DNA of 64,000 nucleotides. It comes from Synaphobranchus kaupii (Eukaryota; Chordata; Actinopteri; Anguilliformes; Synaphobranchidae). Positions 38,032 through 49,866 of the stretch are shown here, one piece after another. Location: positions 23,474,305 through 23,538,304 of the forward strand of contig CM056391.1 of NCBI GenBank assembly GCA_029718625.1. Direction: 5' to 3'. The notes below the pieces were generated by a model. The model saw only the letters and a program-made list of their open reading frames with translations. It ran no database searches and was not told the DNA's origin. Both the position numbers and the translations under genes were made by a program. Position 1 is the stretch's first letter. The number at the start of each line of letters is the position of its first letter.

Positions 38032-39204
38032 TATATAATTTATTTTTAATATTTTAAAGCCTAAGCTACAAAAGGCTAATTGGGCCCCTGGACTGCATTA
38101 GGCCCCTGGACTGCATTAGGCCCCTGGACAGCACCTTCCCAAATGTGGCTCTGTGGTCAGGGAATGTCACGATCAGCATGTGTCGATGTTCAGTTCTCTC
38201 TTTAGGATGATGGTTAAAATCAGTAGGAAAATCAGCACAAATCTAAATCTGAGAATAAGGCCTTTCATTATCAAAGCACAAGCCCAATGTGTCAGTATCA
38301 GTTGAGACACACTGCAATGTTATACAACCGATAATGTGCCGATGTTTTCTGTTCACGACATTCTATAATTCAAACCCTTAGACAACAGAGATAAAACAGC
38401 TGAACAGCAGTTGAAAGCCACAGTGAATTCATGTGTACGGTCATGGATAGAGGAGAGAGCATTCAGAGAGAAAAAATGACACTCAGAACTTGGTTGATTT
38501 GCTTTTAGAACAGTTAAAATGTTTAATCCCTGCTTTGTTCAAAATGAAATGTGAAAACACAAAGCAAATGAGGTGACGCATGAAACTGAAAAGCTAATTG
38601 ACTAGCGTGTAACGTCAAGCGCAAATTCTCATAGGAGGATTGGCAAACTCACTTGTAATGGAAACCACACTGGGAAAGTGGCTTACAGAAAGGTCTTCCT
38701 AAAATTCTCATAAAGTGTTTGCCTTGTCTCATAGCTCCTGTGTTTCAGTGGGCCTGTCTTCAAATTAGGCCTATGCGTGGTTAAAATGTCTTTCAACATT
38801 GGCATGGCGGTAGCTGTAACTAATCCAGCTACCTGGCGTCTAACCTGCAAGTGAACATGGCTCTTGGGTTGCCATAGAGACCAAATGAAACCACACAAGG
38901 GACCATGAGCTTGTATTACTCTCAGGTATATTGCGTCCCACAGTGAGAACCAACAGAGCTTTTACCCGTAATGAACAGAGAAGAACATAATTTTCACTGA
39001 AGGTCACAGTGACCCTTGTGCATGTAGATCTTATTAAAATAGTTCCTTTGTTCTGTGGTGAAGGCGGCTACACGTTAGGCATTTGATGGGTATGGCAGTG
39101 CAAGCACACCTGGCTTCAGGGCTCTCCTGGAGCTCTTCTCACAGCTTAACGCGGAAGCATATTGCCTGCGCAGACTTACATTTTGTCATGGACAGCATCT
39201 AATA
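38032..39204. other. Unique sequence between two Tc1 copies
   Basis: It contains an 18-bp unit (GGCCCCTGGACTGCATTA) repeated about 2.7 times at 38082-38130. No gene recognised. Confidence 0.6.
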
Positions 39205-39206
39205 TA

Positions 39207-40831
39207 CAGTCAAGCCGGAAAGTCTGAACACCCCTTTCACCTTCTCTACGTTTTATTACGTTACAGACATATTCTACAATAGATTGAGTTAATTTTTTGT
39301 CTCAAAATTCTACACAAAATAGCCCATAATGACAAAGTGAAAACAGGTTTGTGCTAATTTATTAAAAATCAAAATGTTAAATATCATATGTACACAAGTG
39401 TGCACACCCTTTGATATGACACCCAAAAGTGAGCTGAGGTGCATTTTGTTTCCACTGATGCTGCTTGAGATGTTTCTACAACTTAATTGGAGTCCACCTG
39501 TGATAAATTCAATTGATTGGACATGATTGGGGATTGCCAACACCTGCCTATATCAGGTCCCACAGTTGACAGTGCATGTCAGAGCAAACTCCAAGCCATG
39601 GGGTCAAAGGAATTATCTACAGACCTCAGAAACGGGATTGTGTCAAGGCATAGATCTGGTGAAGGGTACGGAAAAATCTCTGCAGCTTTACAGGTCCCAA
39701 AGAGCACAGTGGCCACCATCATTCGTAAGTGGAAGAAGTTTGGAACCACCAAGAATCTTCCTAGACCTGGCCGCCCGGCCAAACTGAGCAATCAGGGAAG
39801 ACGGGCCTTGGCCAGGGAGGTGAGCAGGAACCCGAGGGTCACTCTGACAGAGTTCCAGCGTATCCTTGTGGAGATGGGAGAACCTTACAGAAGATCAACC
39901 ATCCAGGCAGCACTCCACCAATCAGGCCTTTATGGTAGAGTGGCCAGACGGAAGCCCCTCCTTAGTAAAAGGCACATCACAGCCCGCTTGGAGTTTGCCA
40001 AAAGGCACCTAGAGGACTCTCAAACCATGAGAATCAAGATTCTCTGGTCTGATGAAACCAAAATTGAACTTTTTGGCCTGAATACCAAGCGTCAGGTCTG
40101 GAGGAACCCAGGCACCGCTCATCACCTGGCTAATACCATCCCTACAGTGAAGCACGGTGGCAGCATCATGATGTGGGGATGTTTTTCAGCAGCGGGAACG
40201 GGGCGACTAGTCCTGATAGAGGGAAAGATGAATGCAGCTAAGTACACCAAGATCCTTGAAGAAAACCTGCTCCAGAGCGCTCTGGACCTCAGACTGGGGC
40301 GAAGGTTTACCTTCCAACATGACAACGACCCGAAGCACACAGCCAAGAGAACAAAGGAGTGGCTTCGGAGAAAGTCTGTGCATGTCCTTGAGTGGCCCAG
40401 CCAGAGCCCAGACCTGAATCCAATTGAACATCTGTGGAAAGAGCTGAAAATGGCTGTGTACCGACGCTCCCCATCCAACCTGACGGAGCTTGCAAGGATA
40501 TGGGCAAAAATGTCCAGAAACAAGTGTGCCAAGCTCGTAGCTTCTTTCCCGAGACGCCTTGAAGCTTTAATCGCTGCCAAAGGTGCAGCAACCAAGTATT
40601 AGGCTAAGGGTGTGTACAGATATGTAACCCCTAAATAACCTATTTTTGTCAGTAAAATAAAATTGCATATTTTCTAAAAACCTGTTTTCACTTCGTCATT
40701 ATTGGCTATTGTGTGCTATTGTGTGTAGATGTTTGAGGCAAACAATGAACTCAATCTATTGTAGTATAAGTCTGTAACGTAATAAAACGTGGAGAAGGTG
40801 AAAGGGGTGTGCAGACTTTCCGGCTTGACTG
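39207..40831 (+). mobile_element. Tc1-like transposon, family B, copy 2 (nearly intact)
   Basis: The element is 1625 bp with termini CAGTCAAGCCGGAAAGTCTG and complement, flanked by TA (39205-39206, 40832-40833). It shares the terminal repeats and layout of copy 1 and carries an uninterrupted transposase frame. Confidence 0.97.
39598..40602 (+). CDS. Tc1-like DD34E transposase, uninterrupted
   Basis: This is a cut-and-paste transposase of 334 residues from MGSKELSTDL. An in-frame ATG at 39517 exists, but the chosen start aligns with copy 1 and with family length. Order: paired-like helix-turn-helix (GYGKISAALQVPKSTVATII), GRPAKL motif, second DNA-binding helix region (TLTEFQRILVEMGEPYRRST), then the catalytic domain with Asp152 ([10 protein letters not shown]), Asp242 (QHDNDPKH) and Glu277 (NPIEHLW), 34 residues apart, ending AAKGAATKY. 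Compared with copy 1 it lacks four codons (FQEE) before WAKMSRNK and one Gly at [10 protein letters not shown]. Family members are usually about 340 residues, so these in-frame losses may impair it. Confidence 0.93.
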   Translation: MGSKELSTDLRNGIVSRHRSGEGYGKISAALQVPKSTVATIIRKWKKFGTTKNLPRPGRPAKLSNQGRRALAREVSRNPRVTLTEFQRILVEMGEPYRRSTIQAALHQSGLYGRVARRKPLLSKRHITARLEFAKRHLEDSQTMRIKILWSDETKIELFGLNTKRQVWRNPGTAHHLANTIPTVKHGGSIMMWGCFSAAGTGRLVLIEGKMNAAKYTKILEENLLQSALDLRLGRRFTFQHDNDPKHTAKRTKEWLRRKSVHVLEWPSQSPDLNPIEHLWKELKMAVYRRSPSNLTELARIWAKMSRNKCAKLVASFPRRLEALIAAKGAATKY

Positions 40832-42345
40832 TATTTTCAGATACCCACAGAACAAAGGAACAGCAGAATTGTGCTGTTTCTTAAATGTTATCACAGTGCA
40901 AACCAGATCAAAATAATGGGAAAGGGGAGCAAAATAAGTCAGCCTTGGGTAACCTTTTAGCATGGTAAAACTTAGACATCATACGTAGAGCAACACCCTT
41001 TTTAAAACCCAATGATCCACTTACTGTATACTACTGGTTATTTACTGAAACAATTCAGGTTTGGTACCTTGCCCAATGGTACAACTGTAATGCTCCACTT
41101 AGAATTTAATCTACAGCCATAAAACCCAATTCTTCTACAGACATGCATGTTAAGGTGATTTTCACAAATCACTCATTGGACTTGACACACCAGTTGCGTT
41201 TAGATATTAGCTGAGGACTGATGAGTGCCAAGAGATGTGGCATGGAAAACTCTGGACCACACTAAAAATAGAAAACGATTTAGCAAAATAAGGGCTGTAA
41301 TTCAGAGCTTAAAAGCTGGCAATTGTAATGCGCACTCTATCCCACAACATATTGGTTTACACTAGCTGTACTACCCACAGTAGCATGTGTGCTGAAACCT
41401 ACAATGAGAGCATCGAGCTCACGCTCCAGCTCTGTCCTGCAGCCAGATCCTTCCTATGCAGCCCTGAGTTGTTGTCACGTCCCTGTAGCCACAGCGGGGC
41501 ATGTCGGCGCATGTTAGGACGTCTCACCAGAATGATTCACGCTTGTGTGTGAGGGAGATTTCCTAAAACCGGGGCCTCAAGTTCAGTGAGTGCAGAGATG
41601 GAGAGATAAAGCTCAAGAAGTCTGTGGTGCCGATGTGTCTTTCAGCTGAAATTAGAGAACCCCAGATAAGCATGCAACATGTTACCAGATTTGCTTTGTA
41701 TCAAACTTGCCCCCACACAGTTCTAAGCTTGATTTATGTCTGAATATGAATATAGTATCAGCTTTAATTATGATAATTATATTATTGTTAAAAAATTTGA
41801 GGTTGTGATGGAAAGGCTGTGCACATGTTTATGCTTTGTGAGTTTGTGCATGTTTGTGTGCTTGGTCAGCTGTGTTTATATTTCTCCCAGGGAATTGCAT
41901 TGTTATGAATCTTTAATTCTGCTAAACATCACCAGTCATTTCTAAAGATTGTTTGTGAATTTATGTATGAGTGTGTGTGCTTTTGTGTGTTTGTGTGCAT
42001 TTGTGTACACAAGGCAGGAATGTATCATCAAATCATAATCACATTTATTCTTACACTAATGCATGGTCACCTATGTTTTTATTTCCTCCAGGAAATTGCA
42101 TTGTTATGAATATTTAAATCTGCTAAACATCACCAGTCATGTCTAAAGATCCCACCCCTGCCATGATCCAGGAAAAGAAGCCATTGCAGTCAACAATAAA
42201 ACCTTTAGACAGCTGCTGCTGTGCACATACTTCAACACTGAGAGAGCCTAGACCGTAGGCTGTAAAATATGCCATAAAACAAAGGCTATAACAACTAACT
42301 GCTGTGTCAACTGAACCCTGTAGAGACACTCTACTCATTATGCGC

Positions 42346-42400
42346 CTTTAACCCTCCTATTATGTTTGGGGGGAAATTGACCCCATTCAGTGTTAGATGT
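42346..42400 (+). repeat. Possible piggyBac-type MITE end
   Basis: TTTAACCCTCCTATTATGTT then TGGGGGGAAATTGACCCC has the TTAA-CCCTCC form of piggyBac-related ends. A similar block TTTATGTTTGGGGTCAAATT lies at about 52531. No second end was matched. Confidence 0.45.
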
Positions 42401-43039
42401 CTCTCAAAAGCCAGTTAATCTTATTTTCTTCAACTTGTATGACTTTTCCTCATTTGGTGGAATAGTAAACATTCAATAAACATAATGCTGTTTTCAAAAG
42501 TATTGCACAAACGTTGTGTACAAAGGTGTCGTGTGGAGTTATTTAGTCACGGTGGGATTTCCCTGTACTCTTTTCTGGTATTAGGGGTTTACAGACCCGT
42601 CCTCCGCAGGCTCTTTTTCGGTGCGAGTTTCACAGAAGCTTCGTAAAGGAAAGGCTTGTGTGAACAACAGAAACCACTTGTCTTTGTAAATTGCATCTTA
42701 ATCCTCATCTTCAGAGGGAATAAAATAGACAGGTTTGGGTTTTGGCTCTAGGCTAAGTGTATACAGTCATTTACCTTTTTTTCACCCCTCATCAAACCAT
42801 GTAACCTATTTACAACTGTCTTTTTTTCTTTTTAAGCAGTCCCTCCATTATTGTCTTGTCTGTTCTTGTGTGATTAGTAGCTGCAGTTGTAGCAAAAGTG
42901 GCACGGGATGGACCTGTCAGTCACCTGGAGCTGTGGCATCCACTCCTGTTCTGGGATCTAGACTAAGGCCCATTCGGACCCAGGCTATAATGCAAGGCAG
43001 GAAACAGGAAAATCTCCATTGGACTTTGGGGGGCAGGGG

Positions 43040-43048
43040 TTGTTGTGT

Positions 43049-43079
<31 letters not shown>

Positions 43080-43086
43080 GGGGGGG
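43040..43086. repeat. (GT)n followed by long G run
   Basis: About ten GT units pass directly into a run of about 24 G, with G-quadruplex potential. Confidence 0.95.
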
Positions 43087-44149
43087 TTCTGTCCTTAATT
43101 AAACTAGAGACGATCAGGGCCTGGTAAATGAGGTGGGGCCTGTTGTCAACAACCCAAGCTTGCCTACACCTACCAAAGGGCTGCATACCAGACCTACCAC
43201 AGGGTTTTGACCACCAGGGAGTCTGGTTCTCCAAAAAACCTCTGTCCCCTGGGGTGACATTGTTCCTTGGGTCCCTCTCCCTGGTCACAGGAGAGCGACG
43301 GAGAACAGAGTAGGCAGAGTAGCAGCAGTTGTCATGGTGCATGCAAATACAGTCGGTGCACTACATACCCTAATTCTCTAGGGGCCTTAAGGCTATGGTG
43401 TCAAATTTCTGCAGCTTTTCCAAGAGAGTTGGGTTTTAATGAGGTAACAGAGGTTAACAGGGGATTTCCGTTGCTGTTACTGCTCATTTTGAACTTGTAA
43501 GGATACACAGAACGTGCCCGGCTCTGTCTGGAGCAATAAAACAAGGGATCTGTTGACCTTGTAAAGTCAGGCGTTTGTTTTATAATGCTGGCCTTGCTTC
43601 TACAGTTTGTGTATTTAACAGGATGCTTGGTGCTGTTTCACTCTGGTGTGGTGAGTAGATGTTTTGCTGTGTGAATCTTCTCATGCTTTCGGTGTTGGAT
43701 GGGGAGTCATATGCTGGCAGCAATTTGTAAACATAAGAAGAGATCCCATCATGCATCTGAGCCCTATATCTATGTTTGGGAAGGGGTCATTGTAATAGGC
43801 ACTTGATTCTTGGAGACAGCTGTGTAAATGTACAGTATTACATACACAATGGTGTCTATGTTTCAGATGTGGTTCTGGAAATATTTGGAATTCTGGGCCA
43901 GGAATTTCACATGGCCCTATTTGTTTTTACAGTGAGGATGATTTTTCCAGGAAAATTGAGATGGACACCTCTGGATTTTTTGGAATTGCTTACTGGCCTT
44001 TTAATGAGGTAACAGAGGTCAACTTGAAGATGTAACATTTATTTTAGATTTACGTTCCATGCATAATTTATTTTGGAATTTATGTTTTTGCATTTTTGCA
44101 CAGGAACTATGTCACTAAATCCCTGCTTCCTCCTCCCTGGGCACTTTGA

Positions 44150-44460
44150 ATGCCTCTGATTGATCCAGATGAGTGTGCACCTCATCCTGAAATAACACAC
44201 CTCCACAGGAGTAGCATCCCTCTGCATTAATAACACACCTCTAGAAATAACACACAATAATACACCTCTGTATAAATATTACACCTTGAAGATGTCATTT
44301 ATTATTTTAGATTTAACACATAACAATGCATATTAATAATGTATCCTCTTTAGAGAAAAAAACATGCCAATAGTCAAAATGAATACTCAAAATAAATGCC
44401 CTTCTATAAATAATGCATCTCTGTTGAAATAATGCATCTCTGTAGGATTAGTCTTCTGTT
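44150..44460. repeat. Degenerate tandem region (AATAACACACCTCT-like)
   Basis: Variants of AATAACACACCTC, AATAATACACCTCTGT and AATAATGCATCTCTGT recur at irregular spacing. TTGAAGATGTAACATTTATT (44024) and TTGAAGATGTCATTTATTAT (44285) form another local duplicate. Confidence 0.7.
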
Positions 44461-46189
44461 TACCTGCTTCTGAAGGGAGAATTTTCTCGTAGCAGCAGCC
44501 CAAATGTGCCACTCAAATTCAGTCACATGTCCGGTCCTCTGGCTGGTGCCCCTGATTTAATAGATAGCAATTTCATTGTAAAATCTAATAATAGAAAATC
44601 AATAAGCATTTGTGCACCCGGCTGATTGCTTCAGAGAATGGAGGAAAGCCTTACACAGAGAGGATTATTATCCTCCACAGATCATGTTAATATTTGAATT
44701 CTCCACACCAAAGAATGTGCTGGAGTTCTGGACTCTATCAAATGTATTTTAAGTAGAGTTGTTGTTATAAACCAATGCATTGTAGGGAAGATGCTTTGAA
44801 TATATGCATACGGTCTTCCGTATTGAGCTCTTCGAAGTGAAGCAGGGCTATTAGCAGAGCCTGGCTCATGAAACCATGCCAACAGTTTTTTTCAGTTTTT
44901 TTTTTTCTAGAAAATGTTCTGCCATCAAAAACACAGCCTGTTATGCTTAGTTTCCTTAGACTTCTGCCAAAATTGGTTTACTTTCGCATTATATTTGCTT
45001 CGCAGTACATATGGTATACCGTACACACCACTCATAGCAAATGTTCAGTGTAAAATCAAATGATAGTATTTTAACTTTAATAGAGCACATGTGGTCCCAT
45101 ATAAACTCTGTTATAGTTGATTTAACACTGTTTGTGTTAATAAGAACCCCAATTTCCAACATCTGCGAGATGAATCAATGGCCATTTCTGAATCACACTG
45201 AGAACCTGGATCAACATGCAACAGATATCTACAGTATATATTGTCCCTTGAATAACGTTTTTTGATATGCATGCTAATAGTCATAAAGAGGTAGTGCAGC
45301 GCGGTAAGCTCTATCTGTGGTGGTAACTTGCGTGCACATGCAATACGTTGTGTGCTAAATTGAATTTAGCACGCAGGAACACATGTTCCTGATCCACTGG
45401 GGATAGCTACAGTAATTGTACGCTCGTGACAGGTATGAGAACTGCTCTGAAATAAAGAACACTTGTGTTGTAAGAGTACTTGGTGCATGGAGATTTTCAC
45501 TCCCAGTAACATAGATTGTTTTACAGTAACTACTGTAAAACAACTCAACTTTGCCAGTGTTTATAAATAGCCATTTTTCCCAGTTGTATTGTGTGTATAG
45601 GACTTAAGGGGGTTGGGTCGTTATTCAGTGTATGCAGGGAATAACAAAAGGGCGGTGGCCTGCTGGCAGTTGTTGTTTATCATGGGAGCTGAAATGCTGA
45701 CTCAGGGAGGTTAGGAGGCTTCGTTAGGCTGTTAAGATAAATATGCGAACAGAGGACAGAAAAAAAGAAAAGCTACGGCCTGCATTCCCCCAATGACATC
45801 ATCAACTGAGAATCACTTCCTCAAAGAGAGTTGGAGTTCCTCAGTGCCAGAAACACTGCCAGCAACACATGAAACTCTGACTCCCAGCATCTTGGCACCA
45901 TTCTGTGACTGTAAGATTGATTTTTGTGTGTAACAGTCTCATGTAGGTCTGGAGACTCCTGCAGAACTGCGTGGTGTACTTTCTTTAATACTGTGTGTAC
46001 TATACAAATGGTGTCATAAAGGGTAAATTCACCTACATTTAAAATTCTGTTTCTGATGTCAAAGCTAGACCAAAACCGTTTTTTCAATGGAGGCATTTCA
46101 GTTTTCATCCATAGTATTTTCATGTTCTCCTCTGATTTCAGCATATAGGAGATTCTTCCTCTCAATCTCTATATATACAAACCTTGAAT

Positions 46190-46236
46190 GGGGGGGGGGG
46201 CCCCCCGCAACAAGTCAGTACCCCCCCCCCCCCCCC
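46190..46236. repeat. G run / C run homopolymer cluster
   Basis: About 11 G are followed directly by 6 C, then a short spacer (GCAACAAGTCAGTA) and about 16 C. Homopolymer lengths may be affected by sequencing error. Confidence 0.9.
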
Positions 46237-46844
46237 AAATTTCATATCTACATATGAATTTGTTTGTGACAGCTGTGTTTGTTTTGTGTTACCAGACATC
46301 TGAATCAATTTCACTCTGGCTTCCAGGGATTGGTCCAGTTAGTAAGGTAGATGTTACACGTGGCTCTTTCCAAAATGCTCCAATTTTAGAGCAGGGAGAG
46401 TCGTCTGGCAGAGCTGGGGCAGTGTGGAAAACAGTGCTGACTTTTGTTCTTTTTTTAAACCCAGAGAAAATCACCCGTCGCCATTAAAGCCCTGTTATGC
46501 ATTAAGAGGGTGATGTAATTGGCTGTGCCTCAGGAAGCAGATACAGTCTGGACCTGCTCCAGTCAACCAAGGTAAAAAAGAAAAAAGAAAAACAACAACA
46601 TGAGGAGGGCGAGGTTTCCTTCCACAGGGACTGCATTCCCTGCTCTGCTCTGAGGTAAGAGCTGCTCTTGTTGTTGTTATGCAGGTCACCTCCATGAAAA
46701 AACACAGTAAACATATCAAGGGTCCATTACATTCACATGTTCACTTTTTAGTACTAGTATGCGTTTACAGATGTAACTCAGGGTCATATTTAGTACTGTG
46801 CCTAAATATACTAATGAATTTAAATATGCACATATACTGTATAT

Positions 46845-49800
46845 GGGCCATTCTACAGAAGTCGTGCAAATTGAGGGTTGGAGAAAAGTGTAAATTTGTA
46901 TTCTTTTTGCAAAATTCTTTTATAATATATGTGTTACACTTTATCTGAGATACATACATATACTAGATGTACAGTGCAATCACATGTAATTTTTTCAGAA
47001 TAAGGATGAATTTACTGACTGCTCCTAAATATGTCACAACCGAAACATGGTGTAAACCCTGCTTTTGAAATAAAATTACATACCCAATTGATAAGTTTAA
47101 TTCACCCCTTTGAAAATGACATTTTTGAAAAAAAATCTTGACTGCTGTTGAATTTGAATCAATTACCCTGAATTTTTAAATCAAATAAAACTTTGGATTA
47201 ATTAAATTTAGTGAAAACACCGTACAAATGTTCTCTATAAAATGGACAGATTTGATCACATGAATTTGATAGATTCTTATTTTTTTAGATTATATATACC
47301 CTCACCAGCACAATATCTTGGATATTTGATTGATTATTCATATTATTCAAAATTTTTACAAAACAGCAGGTGTTTCGGTTGTGACCACATTGTTGCGGTT
47401 GTGACATCTCTTACTGAAACCTGAATTCCAAAGTTGGGACGGTATGTAAAATGCAAATAAAAGCAGAAAGCAGTGATTTGTAAATTCTCTTGTCTATATA
47501 TTTAAATGAAAACGATATTTAAAAGATATTTAATGTTTTACCTTAGCAACTTCATTGATTTTTGTAAATATATGCTAATTCCGAATTTGATGCCTGTAAC
47601 ACATTCCAAAAAAGTTGGGATAGGGGTATAAAAAAGACTGGGAAGGTTGTGGAATGCTCAAAAAACACCTGTTTGGAACATTCCACAGGTAAATAGGTGA
47701 ATAGGTGACAGGTCATGCTATCATGACTGGGTATAAAAGGAGCATCCACGAAGGCTGGATGCTACGAGAAAGGATGGGTTCGCCACTTTATGAATAACTG
47801 CATGAGCGAATAGTCCAACAGTTTAAGAACAACGTTTCTCAACACACGATTGCAAGGAATTTAGGGATTTCACCATCTATAGTCCATAATATTAATAAAA
47901 GATTCAGAGAATCTGGAGAAAACGGGCAAGGCCGTAAACCAATATTGAATGCCCGTGACCTTCGATCCTTCAGACAGCACTACATTAAAAACGGCATGCT
48001 TCTGTAATGAATATAACCACATGGGCTCGGGAATACTTCAGAAAACCATTGTCAGTAAACACAATTTGCCGCTGCATCTACAGATGCAAGTTAAGACTCT
48101 ACTACCCAAAGCCTAAGCCATATATCAACAACATCCAGAAACGCCGCCGACTTCTTTGGGCTCATCTGAGATGGACTGACGCAAAGTGGAAACGTGTGCT
48201 GTGATCTGACGAGTCCACCTTTCAAATTGTTTTTGGAAATAATGGACGTCGTGTTCTCCCGGCCAAAGAGGAAAAGGACCATCTCGATTGTTACCAACAC
48301 AAGGTTCAAAAGCCAGCATCTGTCATGGTATGGGGGTGTGTTAGTGCCCATGGCATGGGTAACTTGCACATCTGTGAAAGCACCATTAACGCTGAAGGGT
48401 ACATACGCATTTTGGAGCAACATTTGCTGCGATCTAGACAATCGCTTTTTCAGGGACATCCCTGCTTATTTCAGCAAGACAAAGCCAAGCCACATTCTGC
48501 ACGTGTTACAACAGCATGTCTTCGTCGCCAGAGAGTGCGGGTGCTAGACTGGCCTGCCTGCAGTCCAGACCTGTCTCCCATTGAAAACGGTGTGGCGCAT
48601 TATGAAGCCCAAAATATGACAATGGAGACCCCGGACTGGTGAGCAGCTGAAGTCTCTTATTAAGCAAGAATGGGAAACAATTCTGCTTTCAAAACTACAA
48701 CAATTAGTGTTGTAGTTCCCAAAAGATTACTGAGTGTTGTTAAAAGGACAGGTGATGTAACACAAAGGTAAACATACCCCTGTCCCGAATTTTTTGGGAG
48801 GTGTTGCAGGCATCAAATGTAGAATGAGCTGAATAAAGAATGAAATGTAGAATAAAGTTGATTAGTTAAAACATGAAATATCTTTTCTTTGTAATGTTTT
48901 CAATTGAATACAAAAAGGACTCGCAAATCATTGCTTTCTGTTTTTATTAACATTTTATACACTGTCCCAACTTTTTTGGAATTGAGGTTTGTACATGTGC
49001 ATTGATTGTCTCACTATTTATTGTCTTTAATAAGAATTTATGGACAAGTGTCACCAACCGAAACAGGCCTGTCAAAACAATACCATTTGTTTCGGTAGTG
49101 ACTGTTTCGGTTGTGACAATTTTGGCTCATTTCGGCCACAAAACAAAAGATTTAGCAAGCACATGGTTAGCAACCACTTCTCTGTGTAGATGCACCTTCC
49201 TTTTAATCAAATCTACAGTTATGAAATCTACTTTTTTTCTCTAATATGAAAACTTGGGTGTTTGAGTGTGATGTCTCTTAAAACCACAGACTAATTTTCA
49301 TACTTTGAAGGACAATTATATCAAAACGCTAAATCCTAGCTACTCACCATGTGGCCTTGATTCATATGAAGGCTGTCTAATTTCCTGGTTAAAAAAAGGG
49401 GTGTGTGGCTACAAGCAGGTTCACTGCACAGACTCAAACAGTGTACGTTTCGGTTGTGACGTAAAAATTGGGGACAGCATTTTTTCGATAGGTTTTTTGA
49501 ATTATAAAATTTATTACAAAATAGATTGCATTATTTTAACTTATATTTGATAAAAAATCACATGCTTTATTGAATGAGACAAGTCAAATAATTGGCAAAA
49601 ATATTTTGGGTATTATTTTTTAATGCACCAGTTTAAGGGTTGATAGTGGGGACAGCCATCTCCCAATAGGAATTTATACTCCCAAGAGTATAAGTGTTGA
49701 TTTTGGATAAATGTAACTATTATTACTGCAATTTATATATTGGATTATATTAAAACATAACATGATCTAATGAATTATATAGCATTGAAAGATTTTATTG

Positions 49801-49861
49801 GTCAATTTCTTACTTTTATCAGAGAGGGACAGCAATTTGCATGACTTTTGTAGAATGGCCC
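46845..49861. mobile_element. Unclassified inverted-repeat DNA element with repeated GTTTCGGTTGTGAC motif
   Basis: The left end GGGCCATTCTACAGAAGTCG then TGCAAATTG (46845-46873) is matched inverted at 49833-49861 with two mismatches. ATAT stands outside both ends, so the target duplication could be AT or ATAT. Without the nested Tc1 the element is about 1.44 kb and encodes no recognised protein. The 14-mer GTTTCGGTTGTGAC occurs exactly at 47372, 49104 and 49447, inverted at 47033-47046, and with one change at 47392, 49050 and 49089. Such subterminal repeats often serve as transposase-binding sites in non-autonomous elements, which is an inference here. Confidence 0.8.
47414..48991 (+). mobile_element. 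Tc1-like transposon (family D) nested in the 46.8-kb element
   Basis: The termini (AACCTGAATTCCAAAGTTGG at left; complement of AACCTCAATTCCAAAAAAGT at right) are flanked by TA (47412-47413, 48992-48993). The transposase between about 47790 and 48715 is broken. Readable parts are WAREYFRKPLSVNTICRCI, RRRLLWAHLRWTDAKWKRVL followed by TGA where SDES begins, then MVWGCVSAHGMGNLHIC, FQQDKAKPHSARV and LDWPACSPDLSPIENG, with frame changes. DDE motifs are therefore present but not in one frame. Confidence 0.93.
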
Positions 49862-49866
49862 ATATA

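Larger units (their letters stand above)
40834..46840. other. Intergenic stretch, no gene recognised
   Basis: No coding gene was found in 6 kb. It contains a piggyBac-like end motif near 42347, a GT run followed by a long G run at about 43040-43086, a degenerate tandem region at 44150-44460, and the G/C homopolymer cluster at 46190-46236. Open frames here overlap low-complexity runs and show no family features. Confidence 0.55.

Noticed and set aside
42735..43342. Open frames of 130-141 residues on both strands
   Set aside because: Both run through the GT/G homopolymer and encode Gly or Pro/His runs; no domain was recognised.
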